Positions 22,784 to 28,193 of a stretch of DNA of 28,193 nucleotides are shown piece by piece. Source of the DNA: a virus; the IMG/VR virus record IMGVR_UViG_3300006919_000312, positions 1 through 28,193 of that record. One strand, 5' to 3'. The notes beneath the pieces were generated by a model that searched no databases, had not been told where the DNA came from, and saw only the letters and a list, made by a program, of their open reading frames with translations. Position 1 is the stretch's first letter. Each line of letters begins with the position of its first letter. The translations under genes were made by a program, and so were the position numbers.

Positions 22784-23259
22784 CAGAAGATACTCGCTAT
22801 TTCTTCACGTTGACTGAAAATTGTCCCACCTAGCTTACCAATACCGCTAAAAAGGCTGGCCTTTTCACCGGCTTTACGTGCCTGTAGTGCAAACTGTGAA
22901 GCTCTATTAAGGAAAATGTTCTGTTGATCAGTCATTGTCATCATCTGGTTAATGTATTGCAGACCAGAGTTACCTTGGCTAATAATACTACCGAATCCAC
23001 CAACAACAGAGCCTTGTGCGCCTTGGATAGTGGCATTTGCCACAGCAGCAGAGCGTTTAATCCTTGCTTCACGAACAAGTTGGAGACGTTCACGCCTCGC
23101 TTTGGTCGCGTTCTTTTGTTTCTCAATTTCATTAGCTCGATTACGTTGTTCAGCAAGATTGTCAAGTGCATCAGACCTATCGTTTGCAGCCAGAAAACCT
23201 CCTACTGCACCAACAATACCAAGACCAAGGCCAATGACACCAAGGATACTACCAAACAT
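22783..23259 (-). CDS. Internal virion protein, gp14-like
   Basis: This 158-residue protein (T7 gp14 has 196) starts with a Gly-rich hydrophobic segment (ILGVIGLGLGIVGAVGGFLAA, residues ~5-25). A long basic helix follows (NRANEIEKQKNATKARRERL and on to ~75), then GSVVGGFGSIISQGNSG and a C-terminal helix. The hydrophobic start, Arg/Ala-rich helix and small Gly-Ser turn are the usual make-up of gp14-type proteins, which form the outer-membrane part of the ejection channel. GGGGA precedes the ATG. It is the first of four ejection genes in the late operon. Confidence 0.85.
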   Translation of the reverse strand: MFGSILGVIGLGLGIVGAVGGFLAANDRSDALDNLAEQRNRANEIEKQKNATKARRERLQLVREARIKRSAAVANATIQGAQGSVVGGFGSIISQGNSGLQYINQMMTMTDQQNIFLNRASQFALQARKAGEKASLFSGIGKLGGTIFSQREEIASIF

Positions 23260-23261
23260 TC

Positions 23262-25490
23262 TTACATCCCCGCATTATCACTGAAGTGAACAGCCCAACC
23301 ATAAATATCAAAGTCCTTCCCATCCTCAGAATCGAAGTAAAGGTGCAATGCCCTCCCACTCCCACGTACTTTATTACGTGTCACAGTCACAGGGAAACCA
23401 TTATCAAAGTCCAAGGAGGTTGGGGTGTTGTCATAGTCCTTCAGAATACGATATACCTGTTGCCTACGCCCCCATTTGGAAGAGTTACTGTTATCTGCCC
23501 AGTCCCACCGTGCTTGCATGTAGCAACTGGATGGGTTCTGTAGGACGTATTCTGCCTCATTCAGTGCGTATCCTGTTTCTGTGCGCTTGGAGTACACCAA
23601 CACATGAGGTGCCTGTCTACGGGTCACCACATTGCCTTCTAGGAGGTATCCTGTTTCGAAATAACTGGAGTAGTTCTTCCCAGTCCCATCATTGGCTTGC
23701 CAATCAACGAAGCTGTCGTCATTCAACTGGGCAAATGTCATCTCAGATACAGCCACACCTGGTTCTGCCACAATAAATATAGTTGTGGTTTGCCCACCCC
23801 GAATAACCTCCACATCTGCAACCAAGGTTTCCCCTGTTGCAGCTTCAATCACTGTCTCACCTGTTGCAGCTTCAATCACTGTATCTGTCTCAGTAACCCT
23901 AGAGATAGAAGGGAGAGTGAAAATGCCGAAGATGTAAGGGGAGTTACTGTCCAATTCACCAAAGGCCCATGGGTAGAATCCACCAATGTTGGTGTCAAAG
24001 ATCAAAGCCCTGTCAAACTTATACCTGTAGTTGGTATCATTCCCGTTTGCATTCCAACCCCAGATGATCCTGCCTGTCACAGAGTCATAAGAACCTTGAG
24101 AGTAGACCTTCGAAGCAGAAGGGATGTCCTCGTCGTAGTAAGTTTGGATAGTCTTCTCTGTCAGGGACTGGGCTTCGATACGGTCAGTGACCTGATTACG
24201 TCCGATGGAGTAGATACCACGATCACTCCACCAGATTGGGGTACCTTCAACATCAACAATGGTACGTTTACCCACGATACCAACAGAACTTACCTTGGAA
24301 ACACTATAGTCAGTTGGTGTAAACCCTGTTCCAGCACTTCCACTGACTTCCCACAACCCATTATCTGCAAAGACAAGGAGAGATTCACCTGTCACCCTAA
24401 GAGATACAATGTTACCGGCTTCAGGAATAACAATAACCCCACCATCAGTATCCACCAAGTCGCTGATCTCTTCCGAAGTAGGGTCAGCTTCTTGATAACA
24501 CCTAGGGATGTTGGCCTCATCTTCAATAATTTGGGAGAAGAAAATATGACCAGAGATCGTTTCCTCAGGTGGGCCACCAAACCATGCCCTTCCTGCGTAG
24601 AATGCAGTGGCCTGAGGACGAGTTGTGGTTGTTTCTGTGGTGATACCACTCAAACCTGAAACTGTGTCCCTGTCTTTATTAAAGGGATCGAGGATATAGT
24701 GTCCCCTTGGCGCCCTGGTGTTACCGAAAAAGATTTTTGTCAGTTCAGCAGGATCAAAGTTATCGCTGGCGTACTTGGCTACCCACCACTGTTTGTTGTT
24801 TCCGGGGTATTTACTTTGTGAAGTGTAGTAAGTAGTAACCGGATCAGCAACAGAACCACCCGGAGACACCCAACCTTGGTTCTTGAGGTTATAAGAGTGT
24901 TCCGTAGACAGAGACGAAGGCTCTTCGTCAATATCAAGACTATCGCTAACACCATCGAAGTCCCTGATCTCGATAGCAATCTCTGTATTGGTGATACTGT
25001 CTCCACCAGGATTGTACGTGACATAAAAAGGTTTGATCTTTTTACTTGCAACAAACAGATACCCCTTCCCGTACGAGACATCAACAAGCTCAGAACCAAT
25101 ATCAGTGGCAGCAGGGGCAGCAAAACTAGATAGATCAGTTGTGAATGCCTTCAGATTACCCGACACAGGTTGGCTGTTGATATCGAAGTAGTACAAAGTG
25201 GTGTCAACTTGCACCACCAAGAAGTGCCTATTACCATCACCGGCCACTTCCTTCCACTCAAAAGACCCCACAGCCTGAGTTTGCCATGTGCTTTCTGCGA
25301 TGGATTTAGATGTTGATGTGGCACTTGCTTCGTAGTTAACCCCTAGCCGACGCCTGATGTCACCCTTCTTATCAAAGATACAATTAAGGGCGTCTTGGAC
25401 AGCATTCTCAGGAAACGTCAAAGGGGTGGACTCGGTAACAAGACCACCGACAAACGTATTATAAACCTTTAGGCTGTCGTTCTTAGGCAT
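23262..25490 (-). CDS. Tail tubular protein B / nozzle, T7 gp12-like
   Basis: This 742-residue beta-rich protein (T7 gp12 has 794) starts with the typical TFVGGLVTESTPLTFPENA and CIFDKKGDIRRRLGV (residues ~11-50). Later YFSQI/FFSQ-type motifs, LRVTGESLLVFADNGLWEVSG and PIWWSDRGIYSIGRN mark the beta-propeller-like body. The C-terminal part has YSKRTETGY and many Trp/Tyr. It would form the distal hexameric nozzle of the short tail. An internal 9-residue tandem duplication (VIEAATGET twice) lies about two thirds along. GAGGG lies 5 bases before the ATG, which directly follows the upstream stop (TAAATG). Confidence 0.92.
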   Translation of the reverse strand: MPKNDSLKVYNTFVGGLVTESTPLTFPENAVQDALNCIFDKKGDIRRRLGVNYEASATSTSKSIAESTWQTQAVGSFEWKEVAGDGNRHFLVVQVDTTLYYFDINSQPVSGNLKAFTTDLSSFAAPAATDIGSELVDVSYGKGYLFVASKKIKPFYVTYNPGGDSITNTEIAIEIRDFDGVSDSLDIDEEPSSLSTEHSYNLKNQGWVSPGGSVADPVTTYYTSQSKYPGNNKQWWVAKYASDNFDPAELTKIFFGNTRAPRGHYILDPFNKDRDTVSGLSGITTETTTTRPQATAFYAGRAWFGGPPEETISGHIFFSQIIEDEANIPRCYQEADPTSEEISDLVDTDGGVIVIPEAGNIVSLRVTGESLLVFADNGLWEVSGSAGTGFTPTDYSVSKVSSVGIVGKRTIVDVEGTPIWWSDRGIYSIGRNQVTDRIEAQSLTEKTIQTYYDEDIPSASKVYSQGSYDSVTGRIIWGWNANGNDTNYRYKFDRALIFDTNIGGFYPWAFGELDSNSPYIFGIFTLPSISRVTETDTVIEAATGETVIEAATGETLVADVEVIRGGQTTTIFIVAEPGVAVSEMTFAQLNDDSFVDWQANDGTGKNYSSYFETGYLLEGNVVTRRQAPHVLVYSKRTETGYALNEAEYVLQNPSSCYMQARWDWADNSNSSKWGRRQQVYRILKDYDNTPTSLDFDNGFPVTVTRNKVRGSGRALHLYFDSEDGKDFDIYGWAVHFSDNAGM
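23833..23886. repeat. 27-base tandem duplication inside nozzle gene
   Basis: Two adjacent copies of a 27-base unit, 23833-23859 and 23860-23886, agree at 25 of 27 positions, the first 23 without a difference. They encode VIEAATGET twice, in frame. The recent duplication lengthens an exposed-looking loop without breaking the frame. Confidence 0.9.
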
Positions 25491-25796
25491 TTAACCCTCG
25501 CCTTTAAGACCTTCTTTAATCTGTTCAGCTTTAACCAAGGCTTTGGCAGTTGGTTTCTTAGTCTTAGGTACTGGTCGTTCGTTATCCGCATTATGAGTAC
25601 GTGGGTGGGCTTTGATATACTTATCCCCGTCTTTCACCACATCCTTCATATTGGTGTAGGCCCCACTCAATTCCTTGGGGATGGCCCCACCCTCTTTAAA
25701 CTGAAAATGCATAAACCCATATGGGTCCTTATTGACAACAATCAGTTGCTTGTTCTGCGTTTTCCAATTAAGACCTTCGACGACTCGCTCTACCAT
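25491..25796 (-). CDS. Small conserved-type structural-region protein
   Basis: The 101-residue product contains DPYGFMHFQFKEGGAIPKEL and SGAYTNMKDVVKDGDKYI, a pattern I associate with small proteins encoded next to tail genes in marine podoviruses: 'G-x-h-x-h-x-x-x-x-G-G-x-x-P-x-x-L-x-G-x-Y-T'. It ends in a Lys/Pro-rich tail. GGAAGGG lies 6 bases before the ATG at 25796, and the gene overlaps the gp11-like gene by 29 bases. It may be a minor virion or assembly protein; the function is not known. Confidence 0.78.
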   Translation of the reverse strand: MVERVVEGLNWKTQNKQLIVVNKDPYGFMHFQFKEGGAIPKELSGAYTNMKDVVKDGDKYIKAHPRTHNADNERPVPKTKKPTAKALVKAEQIKEGLKGEG

Positions 25797-26541
25797 AATC
25801 TACCCTTCCGTATGTGTTGCTTTTAGATTCCGATACATTGTGTCTATCTGATTGCCAACGTATCTTCTGTCTGAGTGACACTTGTTCTGCCTTCGGGTTG
25901 GCCCTCTGGTTCAATTCTACATGTGCCACAGACTTCGCTTCGTTCAACAACAATGGGAACAGGTTTACGTCAAGGTCGGGAGTAAACGTATTAGACATGG
26001 TGAATGTCGGCTCTTCAATACCCCACACCATGAATTTACTTGACTGTAATGTGCTGTCCACATCACTATCGTAGGAATCAAAAATCAAATACTGGTCATC
26101 AAAGGAAGTGTAAAAGTCAGGAGCTTTGTCACTCCTTATCAGGACTTCCCCTCCATCAATAGATACAACTGAGACAGTACTTAGATCAGAGTCCCTGGAA
26201 AGAACCCTGGTCAGAAACTCCTCAGGCTCAACCCAGCTGATGACGTTGTAATCTTTTGCTGTCCCCCCTAATGCCACAGTATTATACCTGACTTCCTCAA
26301 TCCTACGCACCCCATCAGGTACCAACATATGTGTGGGAGTAGAAGAGTCACCAAGGGCTGTCAGAGTAATAAGCTTACGATGTTCAGGAATCTCTATATT
26401 ATTGATCAGATCATAATAGGTATCCCTAATGATCCAGGCAACTTGTTCAGATTCAATTGTATCATCATACGAGTTGACACCATCAGCATCCATAGAACTG
26501 AGAATACGCTGTGTCATGTCAAGGAGAGTCAGCTTAGGCAT
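25768..26541 (-). CDS. Tail tubular protein A / adaptor, T7 gp11-like
   Basis: This 257-residue protein would form the ring that joins portal and nozzle. The N-terminal block (LLDMTQRILSSMDADGVNSY, then DDTIESEQVAWIIRDTYYDL, residues ~6-45) is the helical signature I associate with gp11-type adaptors of marine podoviruses. The middle is beta-rich, and the end (NEAKSVAHVELNQRANPKAE, then basic) is also typical of the family. Location directly upstream of the nozzle gene supports the call. T7 gp11 is shorter (196). Its start has only an AAAAAGG site about 10 bases away. It is the first GC-balanced gene after the AT-rich cassette. Confidence 0.85.
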   Translation of the reverse strand: MPKLTLLDMTQRILSSMDADGVNSYDDTIESEQVAWIIRDTYYDLINNIEIPEHRKLITLTALGDSSTPTHMLVPDGVRRIEEVRYNTVALGGTAKDYNVISWVEPEEFLTRVLSRDSDLSTVSVVSIDGGEVLIRSDKAPDFYTSFDDQYLIFDSYDSDVDSTLQSSKFMVWGIEEPTFTMSNTFTPDLDVNLFPLLLNEAKSVAHVELNQRANPKAEQVSLRQKIRWQSDRHNVSESKSNTYGRVDYGRASRRRS

Positions 26542-26561
26542 TACTTACACACCTTTTTCTT

Positions 26562-26813
26562 TTACCATTTTTTACAACTCCAGTATCGGGCTGAAAGTTT
26601 ATCAGGTGGATTTGTATCACATTTGTGTCTAGCCCTAAAACTTTTTCTTCGTGCCGGTTGATCTTTTTTAATTTTCATATTTGGATCACCAAAACGGATT
26701 AATCGAATATCATTGCCATCTTTTGCTAACACAGCAAATTTTTTAGATTTTCCGGGTGTACGTTTAGGTTTATTATATCCCGAAAAAGTTTCACCCCTAT
26801 ACTTTATAGTCAT
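26562..26813 (-). CDS. Conserved-type basic protein with RKSFRARHKC and YWSCKKW motifs
   Basis: This 83-residue, very basic protein has GKSKKFAVLAKDG, then IRFGDPNMKIKKDQP (~40-53), RRKSFRARHKC (55-65) and the closing ARYWSCKKW (75-83). I know this FGDP...FRARHxC...YWSCxxW arrangement from many small viral proteins, mostly marine, of unknown function. C65 and C80 with His63 could bind a metal. Its ATG overlaps the stop of the preceding mini-gene (ATGA). It ends 20 bases before the gp11-like gene. A nucleic-acid or head-assembly role is only a guess. Confidence 0.85.
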   Translation of the reverse strand: MTIKYRGETFSGYNKPKRTPGKSKKFAVLAKDGNDIRLIRFGDPNMKIKKDQPARRKSFRARHKCDTNPPDKLSARYWSCKKW

Positions 26814-26911
26814 TTCTTTTTAACTTTTTTCTTTTGAGATTTTTTAGCTTTTTTAGCTGCTGCATAACCAGCTTTTGTATATGGATAATGTTTTCCTGCA
26901 ACTTTAGGCAT
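26810..26911 (-). CDS. Lys/Ala-rich 33-residue basic mini-protein
   Basis: The 33 residues begin MPKVAGKHYPYTKAGYAAAKK and end in a lysine run. This 'HxPYTKxGxAAAKKA' make-up recurs in tiny marine phage ORFs, so I accept it despite the size. AAGGAG lies just ahead, inside the upstream gene's end. The product probably binds DNA or RNA through its charge. The stop overlaps the next start by ATGA. Confidence 0.75.
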   Translation of the reverse strand: MPKVAGKHYPYTKAGYAAAKKAKKSQKKKVKKK

Positions 26912-26912
26912 G

Positions 26913-27080
26913 TTATTTCTCCTTATGATCTTTGTATAAAACATACAAACGGCTACAAACAAGAATAAATGTTACTACTGTTATACCAAATTGTGCCCAT
27001 TCTTCAAAAATATGTAACCACCACGGCATTGTTAATGCTGGTGTTGCAATGGCTCCATCAATTACTATTTTTTCTTTCAT
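26913..27080 (-). CDS. Single-span membrane protein, holin-like
   Basis: This 55-residue protein has a short N-terminal arm (MKEKIVIDGAIATPALTMPWW), an amphipathic FEEWAQFG, one membrane span at ~31-47 (FGITVVTFILVCSRLYV) and a charged C-terminal end (YKDHKEK). A small size, a single span and a charged tail suit a class III holin, antiholin or similar pore regulator. Lying next to a membrane-anchored coiled-coil gene supports a lysis role. The late operon also encodes a three-helix holin at 12375, so this may be a partner or regulator. Confidence 0.72.
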   Translation of the reverse strand: MKEKIVIDGAIATPALTMPWWLHIFEEWAQFGITVVTFILVCSRLYVLYKDHKEK

Positions 27081-27082
27081 AC

Positions 27083-27427
27083 TTATTCTATTTTAGGATG
27101 TTTGCCGTTGTGCATGGTAATTAATTTTGAAATATCGTTTTCAGCCCTGTCAATACGTGTAATAATATTAGACATTTCTCTGTGCCTTGCTGCTTCATTA
27201 GAAGGGTCCATCATCTTGGCAAGCACTCCAAGCTTTTGTGCTTGCGTTTCAATTTGAGTATGACCTTTATCAAGTCGTTGATCAAATGTCCGATATCTAG
27301 CTTCTAAATCATGCAGCATTTCCACAATATTTTTAATTTGTGATTGCGCTACAGCCGCTGCTCCAGCAACACTAAAAATAATACCACCGATTGTGACAAC
27401 CAATCCAATGTCAATTGAGCCTTCCAA
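27083..27427 (-). CDS. Membrane-anchored coiled-coil protein, possible inner-membrane spanin or lysis accessory
   Basis: The 114-residue frame opens with TTG at 27427; the first ATG (codon 37) would remove the only membrane span (~8-28, LVVTIGGIIFSVAGAAAVAQ), so I keep TTG. After the span a long heptad-like helix runs to ~103 (VEMLHDLEARYRTFDQRLD, then THTQI-type and ISNIITRIDRAEN segments). One N-terminal span followed by a periplasmic coiled coil is the plan of i-spanins; no outer-membrane partner with a lipobox is seen. Structural or holin-accessory roles remain possible. It follows the upstream stop by one base. Confidence 0.65.
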   Translation of the reverse strand: MEGSIDIGLVVTIGGIIFSVAGAAAVAQSQIKNIVEMLHDLEARYRTFDQRLDKGHTQIETQAQKLGVLAKMMDPSNEAARHREMSNIITRIDRAENDISKLITMHNGKHPKIE

Positions 27428-27428
27428 T

Positions 27429-27548
27429 TTACCGTACTCTCATATTAGATTTAGGACCAAGCTTTTTTCTATGCTTTAGTCCTGTTGGTTTAGTCCGTCG
27501 TTTAATGACTTTGTGGTAACTCTTTTCGTTGCTGACTTTTGTAGCCAT
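27429..27548 (-). CDS. Basic 39-residue mini-protein
   Basis: MATKVSNEKSYHKVIKRRTK followed by a second basic stretch (GLKHRKKLGPKSNMRVR) gives a highly charged 39-residue product. The ATG overlaps the tail-fibre stop by one base (TAATG). Composition resembles the other basic mini-protein of this cassette. The role is unknown. Confidence 0.62.
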   Translation of the reverse strand: MATKVSNEKSYHKVIKRRTKPTGLKHRKKLGPKSNMRVR

Positions 27549-28193
27549 TACCTTGCCCTCGCCTGTGAGATGCCCTCGCCGCCGAATGGGTACTCAGCGA
27601 AGGCGAGGTAGATGTAAGTTCCGCCGCTGACGTTAATGTTAGCAACAGAGCCAGTTCGTATTTTGAACCCATTAGCTACAAAATCGATAGCCGTAGTACC
27701 TGCCGTTGCCTCAGTATCTGCTGCATTGGCATGTAATCTCTTATCAACTACGTTATAAGGATTGCGGGCATTGTCGTGAATGTCCCAATACCCAGTGCTA
27801 TCGGTGCGCTTAATCATAACCCAAGCCGGACGGAACCCAGACCCGCCATCATCAACGACAACGTAAGGGCCATCAGCCGAGCCGTTGCCGGTATAGGAGC
27901 CAATTCCTATCAAGCCGGGGGTGCGGGCGAAGGCGTAAGTAACAATGTCGAACGAAGAGCCGCCATACCAAGTGGTTCCTGCAATCGTGAATACGCTGGA
28001 CGTTGGACTTGTATCTGACCAGGGATCGCCAGCGGGATTGGCGACGGCGGCGTTGCTGTGAAGTCCTAGGTATCCGTCCACTCCAAGGTCAGCGGTCCAG
28101 ACCAACCAACCTTGTGTTCCAAGCCCTTTCTGAATAAGCATATCCGGGGCTTGACCCATTCCGTGACCAACAGTGTAGTCGCCGGAAGTATTC
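27548..28193 (-). CDS. Tail fibre protein, C-terminal part (5' end outside window)
   Basis: The frame stays open to the right edge (upstream of the ATG at 28159 it reads NTSGDYTVGHG), so the window holds only the last ~214 residues of a longer gene. The sequence contains TVGHGMGQAPDMLIQKG, YTGNGSADG, GFRPAWVMIKRTDSTGYW, then IDFVANGFKIRTG and the closing YIYLAFAEYPFGGEG and SQARAR. This is a beta-rich C-terminal module I know from marine phage fibre and receptor-binding proteins. It is the first visible gene of the late operon and is GC-rich compared with the small genes after it. Its N-terminal attachment domain cannot be seen. Confidence 0.85.
   Translation of the reverse strand, partial: NTSGDYTVGHGMGQAPDMLIQKGLGTQGWLVWTADLGVDGYLGLHSNAAVANPAGDPWSDTSPTSSVFTIAGTTWYGGSSFDIVTYAFARTPGLIGIGSYTGNGSADGPYVVVDDGGSGFRPAWVMIKRTDSTGYWDIHDNARNPYNVVDKRLHANAADTEATAGTTAIDFVANGFKIRTGSVANINVSGGTYIYLAFAEYPFGGEGISQARAR

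Larger units (their letters stand above)
26545..27547. other. AT-rich cassette of five small genes
   Basis: This stretch is clearly AT-richer than its surroundings: 17 G/C in 26821-26880 and 18 in 26761-26820, against 30 in 27601-27660 (tail fibre gene) and 37 in 13321-13380. It holds five very short overlapping genes, uses AAA, TTA and ATA codons freely, and includes a TTG start. It separates the tail fibre gene from the gp11-like gene. The sharp edges coincide with gene boundaries, as expected for a transferred module. Confidence 0.7.

Noticed and set aside
1-28193. CRISPR arrays, insertion sequences, introns and inteins
   Set aside because: I saw no spaced direct repeats, no transposase, and no break in the conserved motifs of polymerase, helicase or reductase that would suggest an intron or intein.

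Overview
The window is a stretch of a lytic, podovirus-type (short-tailed, T7-like) bacteriophage genome, probably marine. The evidence is the replication set on the plus strand (RIIB-like protein, T7 gp4-type primase-helicase, family A DNA polymerase, gp2.5-type single-strand binding protein, PD-(D/E)XK exonuclease, MazG, class II ribonucleotide reductase) and the T7-type tail and ejection proteins on the minus strand (gp11-, gp12-, gp14-, gp15/16-like). A B12-dependent reductase, MazG and a GTA-type three-helix holin are common in marine podoviruses of the Zobellviridae/Cobavirus/SIO1 kind. That placement is inference from gene content and not a database result. No phage RNA polymerase, integrase, terminase, portal or capsid gene is visible, and both outermost genes run off the window.

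Positions 1-12368 (plus strand) are an almost gap-free early/middle operon of about 25 genes. Many are joined by ATGA, TGATG or TAATG overlaps, and many have clear Shine-Dalgarno sites. The order is: RIIA-like C-terminus, RIIB-like, zinc-ribbon mini-protein, primase-helicase, small ORF, DNA polymerase, SSB, tRNA-Thr(UGU), Cas4-like exonuclease, GIY-YIG nuclease, metallophosphoesterase, small ORFs, MazG, small ORF, reductase, and then seven small ORFs. Several genes are short ORFs that are easily missed.

Positions 12375-28193 (minus strand) are the late operon, read from the right edge leftwards: tail fibre (partial), an AT-rich cassette of five small ORFs (membrane and basic proteins), gp11-like adaptor, small protein, gp12-like nozzle, gp14-like protein, a 1552-residue ejection protein, a 644-residue ejection protein, a GH24-lysozyme virion protein, a collagen-like fibre protein, a second fibre/adhesin and a three-helix holin. 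The two operons converge with only 6 bases between stop codons.

The most interesting signal is a set of four near-identical host-type sigma-70 promoters on the plus strand (TTGACA, exactly 17 bases, then TAnnnT) at 435, 5510, 8242 and 14488. Three sit inside or between early genes. The fourth lies inside the late operon, antisense to the collagen-like gene, and points at a 78-codon membrane-protein ORF (14587-14823) that fills the only sizeable gap in the late operon. By eye I found no equivalent site on the minus strand. Other points are an internal start in the primase-helicase gene that mimics T7 gp4B, a poly-Glu/poly-Lys dual-coding overlap near 8340, and strong base-composition mosaicism. 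No gene-free stretch exceeds about 110 bases.
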